Positions 49,701 to 61,262 of a stretch of DNA of 64,000 nt are shown piece by piece. This DNA is from Hydractinia symbiolongicarpus (lineage: Eukaryota; Cnidaria; Hydrozoa; Anthoathecata; Hydractiniidae): assembly GCF_029227915.1 (NCBI RefSeq), contig NC_079878.1:8990001-9054000 (forward strand). Reading direction: 5' to 3'. The position numbers and the translations under genes are program-made. Numbering within the stretch: position 1 is the first letter of the stretch; the number at the start of each line of letters is the position of its first letter. Below the pieces are notes generated by a model that saw only the letters and a program-made list of their open reading frames with translations, was not told the origin of the DNA and made no database searches.

Positions 49701-51838
49701 TGAAGTTCTCAACTATCTCTAACAAGCCACTGTTGTACATCATTAAAGCTAGAAATACTTCATTCTCTATAATCTCACCTTTGCAATGATTGCATACAAA
49801 CTGAATGTCAGCTCTTAACCTTCCACTAATACTACTGCACTTCTTATGTACCCAATGCTTGCAAGTCTGACAAAAAATTGAGTTACTACCAACCCCTTTC
49901 CTACAAACTCCACAAGGCCACTTTCCAACTACAAGGTCACACTTGGCTGCAATGCTACTAATCATGACTTTAGACTTTGCTGTGTTTACCTTTAGCCCTT
50001 TCTCTTCTAGTCCTTTGTTCCACTTCTCAAACTTTTCAACTAATTCTTCCATCGACTCTGCTATGAGAACCAAATCATCTGCATACAATAACTCCCATGG
50101 ACAACCTGTTCTGAACTCCATCGACAGCGCTTCTAAGACTAGAACAAACAACAAAGGACTAAGTACAGAAGCCTGATGTACACCAACATTTACACTAAAT
50201 TTATCACTAAGTGAATTCTAGCATTGCTGTACATAGACTGTACCATCGTAACTAGCCAGTTATCCACACCTAATTTTCTCATAGCCCACCAAATAACTTT
50301 ACGTGGCACTCTATCAAAAGCTTTCTCTAAATCTACAAAGGAAAAATAGAGATTCTTTTTCTTTCCTAAATACTTTTCCTGAAGCTGTCTGAGTAAAAAT
50401 ATTGCATCTGTAGTGCCACACCCTGGAACAAAACCAAATTGCATCTTATCTATATCAATCCTTTCTCTAAGTAACTTATCAATCAGTCTTTTAATAACTT
50501 TCATTACTTGATCAACCAACTTCAAACCTCTATAGTTACCCCTTTCTAATGCATCACCCTTGCCCTTGAAACAATTCACTATTACACTCGACTCACTATT
50601 ACACTCGGAATAGCACCATCCTTTATAATCTGGTTATAGCAAGACTTGTAATATACTAGCCATCCTCAACCTAGTGTTATCTACCTTGTGGTGTGATAGC
50701 TGGGTAACGGTCTGACGATGCTCACACCTGACATCTGACCTACCGTGCGCGATTAATAACGTCGCTTAATAAGTCGATTAGCATTTGGAACATGCATTTT
50801 TTAGCAACTTCAAAGAAAAATGAACACATCCACTTTGCCTGACACATACAGACACACTCTCTGTTTATTATATAGAATAAAGAATATTGCAAAAAATATA
50901 ATCCACTTTGCAAAAATCAAAAACAGAAACTGTGATTTGTATATAGATCATAAAAAATGTATGTTCATTACTTGATCAACCAACTTCAAACCTCTATAGT
51001 TACCCCTTTCTAATGCATCACCCTTGCCCTTGAAACAATTCACTATTACACTCGACTCACTATTACACTCGGAATAGCACCATCCTTTATAATCTGGTTA
51101 TAGCAAGACTTGTAATATACTAGCCATCCTCAACCTAGTGTTATCTACCTTGTGGTGTGATAGCTGGGTAACGGTCTGACAATGCTCACACCTGACATCT
51201 GACCTACCGTGCGCGATTAATAACGTCGCTTAATAAGTCGATTAGCATTTGGAACATGCATTTTTTAGCAACTTCAAAGAAAAATGAACACATCCACTTT
51301 GCCTGACACATACAGACACACTCTCTGTTTATTATATAGAATAAAGAATATTGCAAAAAATATAATCCACTTTGCAAAAATCAAAAACAGAAACTGTGAT
51401 TTGTATATAGATCATAAAAAATGTATTAGGAAGTACTTCACCAAACACAAAAAATCTATGTATATAATACATCGATTAAAAATAGTTTTCTTCACCTTTC
51501 ATTCCTTAAGACTTAAACTAACTGCTGTAAGTGTGTTTAATTGATAATAGACATTTGTTTGTTTGGGGGAAGATGCTAAAAAAAAGGGGAATATTTTTTT
51601 CACTTTTTAAGAGATTTAGTATCTGAGTATTTACATAGAAGGATACAAAACGTTAGTAAACAAAATATAAATTCACTAAAAACAGATATACTCTTGCTAT
51701 TTCATGCTCTTGTTCACGATTCAAATCTCTGTAATGATCAATCATCCTATCAGCTGATGATAAAACATCTGTTGTACGGTGTAGTGAAGAAGTAAGGTCA
51801 TCTAACTTGTCAACAATGTAGTTTTCACGAGCGGCCAT
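34793..51838 (-). CDS. CEP128: CEP128-like centriolar coiled-coil protein, 16 joined exons, 1088 aa
   Basis: CEP128 is a subdistal-appendage protein of the mother centriole, working with ODF2, CNTRL and ninein-related factors. Minus-strand exons with agreeing phase: 51838-51692, 48337-48236, 47997-47872, 46777-46686, 46254-46146, 46036-45959, 45497-45448, 44837-44765, 43151-42963, 42248-42098, 41632-41344, 40867-40579, 38881-38475, 37463-37286, 37151-36771 and 35398-34793. They total 3267 bp, 1088 residues, against about 1094 in human. The N-terminal segment (SSLHRTTDVLSSADRMIDHY) resembles the family start. KELKEKALNSIR aligns with the mid-region KLKAQESIRQ block, and PPEHRKFLLELREKL with the late DPHRWLAESKTKL block. 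Nearly all the rest is charged heptad coiled coil; the last ~110 residues are basic and Ser-rich. A candidate extra exon (47660-47599) would break phase. Family call from scattered motifs, length and architecture. Confidence 0.77.
36545..36663 (-). repeat. tRNA-derived SINE fragment
   Basis: Minus strand reads gtggcgcgtggccttgtggt (A-box region) and, about 45 bp on, ggtcctaggttcggttca (B-box GGTTCGGTTC). This is the usual layout of a tRNA-type SINE head. The plus-strand motif ggcatgggttgacccc at 36546-36561 recalls the 3' UTR of the RTE-like LINE at 49.1 kb (gcatgggttgaac). It lies in a CEP128 intron. Confidence 0.6.
38895..38976. repeat. Near-perfect palindrome, 39-bp arms, 4-nt loop
   Basis: Left arm 38895-38933 and right arm 38938-38976 are reverse complements with a single mismatch (gcgagcgc against gcgttcgc) and a gtgt loop. 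It ends about 14 bp from the 3' splice site of the CEP128 exon at 38881-38475, inside the intron. Confidence 0.95.
39105..40515. repeat. 24-bp satellite, about 58 units, with 264-bp higher-order period
   Basis: Uninterrupted head-to-tail units of consensus aaaactacacatttcaccaa plus ggtt (24 bp). Because 24 is a multiple of 3, several frames stay open on both strands for hundreds of codons; I do not call these genes. Unit variants (actac/actgc, ttcacc/ttcact/ttcccc, acaattc) repeat in the same order from about 39985 and again from about 40249. This gives an 11-unit, 264-bp higher-order repeat with few differences. The array lies in the CEP128 intron between exons 40867-40579 and 38881-38475. 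Confidence 0.97.
42785..42855 (-). repeat. tRNA-like sequence (SINE head or tRNA pseudogene)
   Basis: Minus strand shows the A-box-like tatgcttatggtagagtg and, about 30 bp later, the B-box-like gggtacaaacc, flanked by loosely pairing ends (actggt / aactgagt). Too diverged to assign an anticodon. In a CEP128 intron. Confidence 0.4.
43222..43970. mobile_element. Inverted-repeat element with clustered CCAGTCTTAAGACTGG palindromes
   Basis: Both ends carry arrays of gcccaatcttagg-type motifs in opposite orientation. The perfect 16-bp palindrome ccagtcttaagactgg occurs at 43312-43327, 43875-43890 and 43895-43910, with a partial copy at about 43264. The centre (43385-43840) is A+T-rich without an ORF. 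It lies in a CEP128 intron. Boundaries are estimates. Confidence 0.65.
49085..50650 (-). mobile_element. 5'-truncated RTE-like LINE with zinc finger inside the RT region
   Basis: Minus-strand frames in order: 50579-50190 (GDALERGNYRGLKLVDQVMK, FGFVPGCGTTDAIFLLRQL, FVDLEKAFDRVPR), 50154-49543 (LLYADDLVLIAESMEELVEK) and 49561-49208 (GSETWAVKQEDL, RRLNWLGHLEKMEEDNWV, GRPRKTW). After the YADD block a Cys/His finger is embedded: PCGVCRKGVGSNSIFCQTCK then HWVHKKC and later CNHC. Frameshifts separate the pieces and the 5' part is missing. The 3' UTR has ccatgctagcatgggttgaa in plus-strand reading and ends in a short (TCA)n tail near 49090. It sits in CEP128 intron 1. Confidence 0.85.
50500..51427. 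repeat. 464-bp tandem duplication
   Basis: Copy 1 (50500-50963) and copy 2 (50964-51427) begin ttcattacttgatcaaccaa and run in parallel to atcataaaaaatgta with, by eye, a single substitution (ctgacgatg against ctgacaatg). The duplicated block joins the truncated 5' end of the RTE-like LINE to flanking sequence. Very recent, or an assembly artefact. Confidence 0.92.
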
Positions 51839-53960
51839 GTTGTTTCTACAAACGAAAAATTTGTTTTTTATTACTAACGTTTTTATAAGAAAGGGTAAGA
51901 GTATATAAACGTCAAAAAGCCCAGTGTTTATTTGAAATTTCTAGTCAATACACAAATCATCAACTGTGATGTTTTTCTACAAATCTGTTCCCTGCTTATC
52001 TAAAAGACCTAGAGACTAGAAAAAGAGAAGAGAGCAATCTATAAGTTGCCTAAATTAACAAAACTACTGTAAGCATCGCACAACCCATTTTTTTTGCATA
52101 ACATGAGATGTAATGCAACTTTCTCTCAACTAAGAATAATTCACACACTGTCACAATATCTAAATTACAGAACTTTATTTAATTATAAACTGCAAATAAA
52201 CAAAAAACACATAGATATGGGTTAAATAAAAAAGAAGTCTGTTGAATACATAAATTGGGACACCTAACATTGTAGTGATGGTCTTAAACAACTTACAGTG
52301 ATGTTTTCGTTAAGTTGGATTTGTTTGGTGTATACAAACTTTATTCTTTCATGTTGAATCGTTCTTGTTCTAAAAATTATCTTTTTTTAATTAAGAAAAA
52401 TGATTATTTACATAATTGACAAGTGCACATCACAATACAGAATGATTTTTACATAAAATTATGGGATTTTGAGAATCTTTTCTTGTGTCATGAAATTGCT
52501 ACTAAACTTTTGTTACTAATGTGTAATCCACCCAAATTAATTGTACAAGAATAGTTATGTATCAAGTTTTAATAGAAGACCAGAAGCATAATAAAGCCAT
52601 TCTTTTTTTTTGGCCTTGTGAACTTTAAATTGTAGGTTTTGTAAATAATAAAAATAGAAACAATTCATTTTGTATTTTCATGACATTAATTTTAGAGTCG
52701 GAGAAGTGTTTTTTTTTTAAACTTTCTTTAAATGTTAGCATTTAAAGTTTTAACAACGCGATGCGGTTGACACACATTCTTTTACAATGAATAATTCATT
52801 ATTTGTCTCTTGATGTATTTTGCTATAACTTCTTATGTTTTTATTTAATTTAATAAACATGCAAAATGTAATTAAGATCGTGAAGGTCACAAAGTAAAAT
52901 CATAATGCCACTTTTGTGATTGTGACAGCCTGGTGAATTTTTTGGTTGTGCATGGTACCCTTTCCACAATGTTAGGTGTCCTGATTCAAGTACTGTATGA
53001 TTAACAAATAATCAATTTTTGTTGCCATAGATTTTGTCTTACTATAGGCTATAAGATTCTAAAAACATTTTTTTTGGAAACCTATCTATACCTAAATTTT
53101 CTTATTACAATGTTCTTACAATCCCTCTCTAAATTTTTACTGCCTAATGATTTTTCATTTAATTTTGTTCTAAAATGAACTTACATTTAATTTTATTCAA
53201 AGGGTGTGTGTTTTTTTTTGTTCATACATATTTTTCTAACAATAGGCAGGGTTTTTTTTAAAAAAGATACTTAAAGAGTATTTTGCTGCAACAAATGCTT
53301 TTAAAAAAGTACTGCACACCTTATCGTAGCTGCATAATTTACCAGACATGTTCAAAAGTTTTAAAAAATACCAAAATACTATCGGTAGTTGGAGCTTGCG
53401 CAGTGCAGTACTATGTCATAAATTATTAATGTTACGCGCTATCTTTGTTGTTATCTAACTGTTATTAAAGAGAAAGGTTTTCTTTTAATTCTGTGTAAAT
53501 TTTCAAGCAGGTTGTAACCAGGCCAAAATTTGGATTTTGTAAGGAGAAGTTTTTTTTCCTAAATAATGCAAAAACTCTAATAAAAAAAGGTTCATTTGTT
53601 TATCAATCAATAAAACATTACACCACTACAAAGTTCAATAGTATTAGCAAAAGTCAATAAGCTATTGCAGTGCACTTGGAAACAGATTAAAATAGCTGAC
53701 GTCATCTCCCTGCGCACATGAAAAAGTTTACTTCAATGACAGTGTGGAGGAATGCAATCACATAGTGAGATTTCTGTCAATGGGTAGCGATCAAGTCACA
53801 TACAATGATATGAACATTGAGCAAATGTTAAATTATATCCACTAGCCATACACACACCAATTTATTACATTTGTGCGATTACACATAAAAAAAATCATAA
53901 TAATGTGTGCTTTATAACACACGGCAAGAGCATTATAGCATGTGAAACTCTGCATGCTAG
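51839..53960. other. Intergenic upstream of CEP128, nothing recognised
   Basis: A+T-rich with T-runs and no coding exon that I can support. The immediate upstream part should contain the CEP128 promoter; I see no distinctive core element. Confidence 0.35.
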
Positions 53961-54232
53961 GTCAATTACTCCTGCTAAGAGCCAATTTCTGTAAGAACCA
54001 GGCAATTTTGATAGGAAATATAATGATAGTAAATGATTTTGTTTTCTTTTTTTTAGATGGGTACCATACCCATTGAGTAAAGCAAATTCTTGGAACTTTG
54101 TTAAAATCCGAAAATTAAAATTTTGGAAATTTGATTTACTTAATACATACCGTATGAAATATCTAAAAATAAAGATAAGGCACCGTCTGGTTCTTACAAA
54201 AATTGGTTCTTAAGGCTAGCTGGAGTTAAGTA
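53961..54232. mobile_element. MITE with about 40-bp inverted ends
   Basis: The left end (tcaattactcctgctaagag, then ccaatttctgtaagaaccag) matches the complement of the right end (ttaactccagctagccttaa, then gaaccaatttttgtaagaac). No ORF in the ~190-bp centre. Confidence 0.7.
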
Positions 54233-56189
54233 CTTTTCTCCCTAAAATTTCTATCATGTTGAGACCATGATACACAGTCTCATTGTATTGTAATATGGTT
54301 AAACATCTTGTTATTATTTTTATAATTTGTAGACAAATGCACTCTTTAGCATTCATGAAATTTGTGAAAAGAAAAAGTTCCTATTTTTGTAAAATTTAAT
54401 CTTATAACTACTCTTGAAAACTTAATTCTCTATTTCTTGTATATGTTATCAAAAAGGTAGAATTTTTTAATGTGTCATTAAAAAACTTTTGACAGCACGC
54501 TATTTCACGCCATTTCATATAATTTAAGACAGGTGTGCGGTAGATTGCACGCCTCAAAAATTCTGCGCATGATATCAAAAAAATGTGTTTACAAAAACAA
54601 TTCCTTCACTTTGTACACTGCACAGCTGCTGCTGTTTTGGTGTAAGGAACAAACCAAATGCAAGTTCCAACAATGTACGGCAGGGAATTTCAACCCATAC
54701 ACAAAGAAGTTGTAAGCAGACTCGTTAATTGAACTTTGTTATTATATACTTTTGGGCCAAACAGCTATTTAAATTAAATTAAATTACGGAAAGTCGAATG
54801 GCCGCTAATAATGATATTTAATAAACCTTATGTTGAATGAACCATAAATATTAAAGTTTTTTTCCCATTAGTTACATTATCTTTTAATTATTTAAGCTGT
54901 AAAATAAAGAAAAAAATAAACAAAAAAACAAATAAAAGAAAACGTTGGTTTATTTATGGAAATAGGAAAGCAGAGGTAATTTGGTGATAACTTAATTGTC
55001 ATACTTTGTGAAAATAGAGAAAGGTGAATTTCCTAACAATGTGCATGCGCCTTTTTACACATTGAAAACAAATGCATTTTGTCCTGGACTCAAGGAAGTT
55101 TTTTTTAGATCCTGACACAAAGTAACAACAATATTAGTGCTCATTATCACAAACAAACCTTTATGCAGTATCTCAGGTCTTTTGGGAAAATTTTGATACA
55201 TGTGTGGCAAAAAGCACGCCTCAAGTATTTTAGGTATGCTTTTGGATGTGCTGTTAAATTCTTATAAAATTTGTCATTATGCAGGTGTTTTGTGTGTGTG
55301 GAGGTGTGCGCGTGCTTATTATATCAAGACAGCGTTGCAAACATATGGGTCTCCCTGTACCCCACTCTTGGCCTGGCTTTTGTGGAACACAATTTTTCGC
55401 CTGCAAATTTTAGCAGAAGGTGGGGGAGGGCAGTTTGTATTCTGCCAGTCTTGAGTAAGGTTCAGATATGGAAACATTTTCCATACATAACTATTGATCC
55501 TAACTTTAAAAATATAGAGCTATATTTATATACAACACTACGCACCTAAATAATTTCAACTAGCCACATCATAAATGTATCTATAGATCTTAATTCTATC
55601 AAGATGGTTTTGGTACATAGCTAGGCTGGCCATTTTCTTTACTGGATTTGAGATTTGTTTTGCTATTTTCAATGTTTTGATTTTGCCGCCGTGTTTGTTG
55701 TATAATAACCGGAACAGTAGCCTAGGGGAACACACAAAATAGTTTGGTTTTATAACACTTTATTTAAACTTGATAAAACATAAAACTTGATTTTTTTTGT
55801 TTTACTTAAAGTATTAATTGTATGTATATTTATAAAAAATGTTGTTTTTAGGATAAAAGATGCACATATGTTGTGGATAAGATCTAATTTGCTTTCCTAA
55901 TGATGGTTTCCGTTCATAGTATTAAAAGCGTAAACATTGGAATCGAAATTTCATTTGCGGACGTAGATGTAGCAGGCTACACAACAGAAAAGAACCACTG
56001 TGTTAATTTGAAACCGTATCCTTTATTTTTTTTAAAACAGAATTTTACTAAAGTAGAATTCCATTAGCCTATAGTAGGGAGAAAAATTATGAAGTGATTT
56101 TTTACTGTAGCATTGGTTCTGGTAGATGAACAACGATTTGACTAAAGATTAATGTAGTTCTGATGATACTGTTTTTGTGCATATTTACA
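54233..56189. other. Intergenic, two weak divergent start-codon candidates
   Basis: Small frames MASLAMYQNHLDRIK (minus, from 55633) and MMVSVHSIKSVNIGIEI (plus, from 55900, reaching a gtatcc donor at 56016) face away from each other about 265 bp apart. Neither joins to a supported exon. Two frames beginning MCGRLHASKIL (54533) and MCGKKHASSIL (55200) share a DNA motif containing gcacgcctcaa and probably reflect a repeat. Confidence 0.25.
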
Positions 56190-57802
56190 TAGTGGCGGAT
56201 TTAGGGGGTATGTCAAGCTAGTCGAGTGGACGTACTTAATTTTCGTCAAAAGCCTTGTTGCAATTTTAAAAAGTATTTCCCTTAAGTACAAAAATTTTCC
56301 AGGGTGGCTTTCGCAATATGTAATATGCTCTGGGTTGAATTTCTACAGCTAGAATTTCTACACATAAAACACACATGCGTGTATTATATAGTTGAGCGTA
56401 TGTTCATCAATGATATGGCATTATATGTAATTATCTTGGAGTAACTTCACATCTTGTTTTATTAGGGACACAAAATTCAGTTATTTGCTTTAATTCACTG
56501 TAAAAATTATATATACCCCCTAATTTAATGTTGCTGTACTTCAACTTACTTGTTGTATTAGGGGGTTAAAAATATAAATAAGGGCAACATGTGACTGTAA
56601 AAAGCATAAGCCAACCCCTGTATATTTAACATAAGTAAAGTCGAATAAGGTGAGATTATTTATTAAGGGGGAATGGCTTGTGAAATACCGCTAAAAACCG
56701 TTAAAACAAAAACGAATGACGCTTTACTTCGTCACACAATAGTTTTTCGCAACAAAAATAAAATAGTCAACATATTTACTTTTGAAAATTTGTTATCAAA
56801 GTCGTAAAACAGCAAAGAATTAAGAACTTGACAAAAATTGTACATCTACCCCCTGATAGATTTATTGCGACTGACTTGTGAAGAGATTTCCATGCTGAAC
56901 TTAATATGAACTTTAAAGTGGTAGCATGTGTGGTGTTCGTACAAAGTTTGTTTGTCAACTACAGCAAGAAAACACATGATGTTTTTATTAAAGCTTTGCT
57001 CTTGGCTAAGTTGGATAAAGAAGTTGTTGTGGCCGGCACTATGAATTTTCGAATTAAAAGCAGAAATGAAATAAGCTGCTATTTTTAAATCAACGTTTTA
57101 GCTTAAAAGAATGGTTTAACAAGACCTCGAAAAATACTATTATTTGGTGAACTTTGTGTGTCGCTGAATGGTGTTTAGGTGGAAGTAGATTTTGTAAGGT
57201 TTTTACTGTGTTTTAAGCTAGCTAGTTAGAATGTAGATAAATTGTGCAGAAAAACTGTCGTAGTATTTTTAAACTAGTAAGATAAAAAATCACTAAACTA
57301 GAAAATTTTTGTTAGTTTTAAAAATGAAAAATGCCTTAATCACATAAAAATATGTAATTTATATTTTATAAAATATAATTTTAAGTTGTCTTGTATAAAT
57401 TTTATTCTGCTTTTTTTTCTCACACATGCTTTCATAAAACGGTACTCTTATTCGGCTGGTCACCAAAAATATATTAAAATATGCTCCCTAGCTTAGAGGG
57501 TATACAAAAATGCGGTATACAAAAATTTGCAGAAATTTTGACCTCAACACGGTGTGTAAACGGTCACTTTATGAAACATGTCATTTTAAGTAAACCGACT
57601 TAAATCTTAGTATGAAACTGACTAATATATAGACCTGTCACTGCTTTGGTTTTCCTCATTTTGACTTTAGTGTATTTTTAAAATGGTATTTTATGCGCTA
57701 AGTTAAAAATCTCTTAAATGCCTTGCATTCTTTTAACTCCCATTTCTTAGTGATTTTGTAAAAAATTGAACTAACTTGTTTAAATTCCTGTATCCGCCAC
57801 TG
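56190..57802. mobile_element. Candidate 1.6-kb DNA transposon (hAT-type ends)
   Basis: The left end agtggcggatttaggggg at 56191 and the right end complement agtggcggatacaggaatt at 57801 are inverted. The AGTGGCGGAT start is common among hAT-like elements. No transposase frame. I could not define a clean 8-bp target duplication, so the boundaries are provisional. Confidence 0.4.
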
Positions 57803-58411
57803 ATTACACATCTGTTATAAGAACCAGTAAAATATGAGGAGGTTGACTTTCTTATTTTTGGACCTTTTCAGCATCAATTGTTCTCAACTTCCGAACCTAA
57901 TTTCACAGATTCAATATGTAGCCCCATTTTCTTCTCTTTATGAATTTTTCCCCAATTTATCTGTATGTTTTTCTATGCAAAAATGGGTGTGTTTGTTGCC
58001 AATGAACATTTGTAATTGTGTTCATAAACAATTGAGCTTAGGTTTTCCTTAGTTTTGAAAATAGTTATTTGAACCTGAAGCTTATTTTTTGGCTAAATCC
58101 GAGGCTTGTGTTCTTATAAATTGTAATTATAAAAAGCATTTAGGTTCCACCAAAAGCAGTTTTACAAATTCTATGTACTTCCCCATGTCTCTATCTGTAT
58201 TTTTCACACACTTTCCAATTAAGGGGCTAAAACTATTTTTAATCCACCATGGAATACATCAATATCTATTATGGTATCTTTGGCCTGTATATAGTCACAG
58301 TCTTGTAATTTTCATTTGCTGTTTTTTCATAAAATTATTATTACAAATGCTTTAAATTTTGTTTCAAGGTTGGTTTAGTAATTTGATACTTTTTTTAATT
58401 TAAGAAAATCC

Positions 58412-61086
58412 ATGGCATTTATCTATAGACATTTTCCACACAAAATGATATTCCAGTCAGTGTGTAGATTCACCCAGAGAAAGTTATCAAGATATAGGTA
58501 TGTACATGAGATATATCTTACACATCTTTTGTTTGAAAAAAATAGTTGGATAAAAGACTATGAAAAATCTACAAGTTTCATGGTTTTTGTTTGCATTGCT
58601 ATTTCATGTTGTTGTTTTTTTTTTACCCCAAAACACTTGGTGTGAGAAACAGAATACAGCTATGCTTATAAAGTCTAATCAGTAGCCCATGGATAAATCA
58701 ACGGGTTTCTTTGTCTTTTATATACCATATTTTCAACTATAAACTTGCACAGACAATCAGAATATGGGTATCTTACACTTCCAAATAATTGTAACGGATC
58801 AACTCTTAAGTATATGTTAAAGATGATAGAAAACAGGATTTTTACAATTTCGATAAGTTTAAAAAAGAATTTAAGGGTCAGAAGATAACCTTTGTAAAAA
58901 CACTTGTAACATTTATTGTCTGTTGCCACCTTTGAAATGGACTTTATGAGATATCAAGTCTTTACCCTTACTGGAATTTTGTTCATAGAAAGGTTTTTAA
59001 ACATCTAAAATGTAACTTATAGTTAGGATAGGATTACAAGGGTTACGTTTGTGTAAGCGTTTTAGCTTTACCGCTCTTATTATATGAGCAGTTTTGGCAA
59101 GTTTAAATTTTTTGCACATTCTATTCTATTGACTTTTTCTATTTCTAGTAACTTTATTATAATATCACCTATTTTGAACACCTTAGACTTTGTTTTGCTG
59201 CTCTTTTAGCTTAGTTAATCAGAAGAATTTATCATGTCACTATGATATCCTTGGCTTACATAAATCTGCTTCAAAAAAAGATATCCGTGAGGCGTACTTA
59301 AAGAAAACCAAGCAGGTAAAATCCTCTTTAAGTTACTTAAAAATACATATAGTATATATGGGATACCTATATAGATATAGTCAATACTGAATAAATTTAG
59401 TCACTAAGTATTATTTACTTACCCATATTTTTATTCATGTTATTCAAGTACTCTTTAATATGGTGGAAACACCGCCGAAAGTCTCATAAATAACCTAAAA
59501 AATGGTCACCCCTTCTTAGATTTTCTGAATAAACTCTAGATTGTCTTATCATCCTTAACAAAATAAATTACTTCTCTGCCATTCAATAAAAAAAGGTTGT
59601 ATTATCAGTAACACTTCTTTTCTTCCTTCTTTGACTAAATCTCCTAAGATACGGAATATTTATGTGTTTTCCTAGAAAATCTTTCACCTGACCTCCTAAA
59701 TTTCCAATATGTGAAAAATGTTGACAACCTGTTTTATATCACCTAATTATTATCAATTTATTTCAGTATCATCCTGATAAAGATCCTAGTGATGACAGCC
59801 TCCATGAAAAGTTTGTTGAGGTTGTAAATTAAAATTTTGTAGCTGGTCTCTTAATACCAGATACCATTTCATATCCTGAGAATAAGTTTAAGTTTTCATT
59901 CTCTGTTGTTATTTTACAGAATTAATATTTAATGGAAGAGACTGAGTAGTAGACTGGATAGTTTCTTTTAACTGTTTATATTATACATTTTTATTCTTAC
60001 AACATGCAGTAAACAATAGTTGTGATGTATCGTGAAATTTTCTCTTTTTGTTACAGCTTTTGTCAATGTCTTTAAGTTTTATATGTACAAAAATTTCATT
60101 GACCTGTTACCTTATGTTTTGTTATTTAAACGTATCAATAATGTGATGTTTTGATTGGCATTGCTAAAATATATAACTCAAACAATTATTACCTATGAAA
60201 ACTAAATGATACCTAGCACAAATAATTAATAATATATATCGTTTTTTGCTATACGCAGGAATTTAAGGTTGTCATAAAATAATTAAAGTTATACGCAGCT
60301 ACTTGAAAAGTCTGAAGACAATTGGGAAACCAGTCATTAAAAATTCTTTATTTTACCTCAACTTTGCTAAAACTTTAGAACTTTAAAATTGATTATAAGT
60401 ATCTTTTTTACTAGGAAAGATCACGAAGGAAAAATAAATATTTTAAAAAGTGTTAATGCCTTTGTTAAAAGAATAGTGTTTTTTTATTCAGTCTAAGTTT
60501 ATTTCAACTTTTTGATTTAAATATCAGCTTTAATGTTCCTAGTCCAATTTCATTCCAAGACGAAGTCATCATATGTTATACCAAACCTGAAAAAGTCTGA
60601 AACAGAATTTTTTGAAAAACTGTTTTTTTTCTTAGTAGAGTCATACAACGGAGCATAACTTTAATATTCTTTTGAATGATATTTCTAACTGAGTGTTAAA
60701 ACATTCTTATTTAAAACAGCAATGGAAGTAAAAGACAATTCCAGAAATATTAAAATCTTGTGCAGGGTCACAGCAGTGAAATTAAACTTTTAGCTAATAA
60801 TTTTTATGCATCGCAAAAAAAAATTGTCTAAAATAAGTTTGGATATTCTTAATTGTTGATTCCTTTTTAACTTCAGTATTTATCTGATAAAGTATATTTT
60901 CAAAAAACGGCATACATGAATTCTACCTTCTCTATAGGTAACACAAGCATATGAAATCTTAGGAGATCAGCATTTAAAAAACATTTATGATGGCATCAGT
61001 CATCCTAATATTGTTTACCAACAAAGAACTCGAAGAAATTCAACAAGCGGTACCAATCCCTTTGGTACCTATGAAGACCCTGGGAG
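58412..61086 (+). CDS. DNAJC4: DNAJC4-like J-domain protein, first four exons (3' end not found)
   Basis: J-domain proteins stimulate Hsp70 ATPase. Exons 58412-58497, 59210-59315, 59767-59820 and 60938-61086 join in phase (395 bp, ending in phase 2). Residues 1-30 are basic and amphipathic with few acidic residues (MAFIYRHFPHKMIFQ, CRFTQRKLSRY), compatible with a mitochondrial presequence. The J domain follows: YDILGLHKSASKKDIREAYL (helices I-II), the catalytic HPD in YHPDKDPSDDSLHEKF (residues 66-68), then VTQAYEILGDQHLKNIYDG (helix III). The DPSDDSLHEKFVEV wording is close to the DNAJC4 version (DPGNPSLHSRFVEL). The expected transmembrane segment and tail are not in these exons and I could not locate them before 64000. 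The gene may continue beyond the window or be truncated. A pogo-like MITE lies just after exon 4. Confidence 0.75.
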
Positions 61087-61120
61087 GTATATTGAAACTT
61101 CGTGCTATAAATTTGAAATA

Positions 61121-61260
61121 CAGTACCATCCCGTTAACTTAGACCTTTAAAGGTGAATGTCCGAGTTACCCAGGGTAAAAATTCTGGAGTAACTTGGACA
61201 TTTGCTAAGTCAGACGAATTTCCTGTCCTCCTTTAGGGTCTGAATTAACGGAATCTACTG
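61121..61260. mobile_element. Pogo/Tigger-like MITE, TA target duplication
   Basis: The left end cagtaccatcccgttaactt and the complement of the right end cagtagattccgttaattca match over about 26 bp, flanked by TA on both sides (61119-61120, 61261-61262). Within the presumed fourth intron of the J-protein gene. Confidence 0.8.
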
Positions 61261-61262
61261 TA

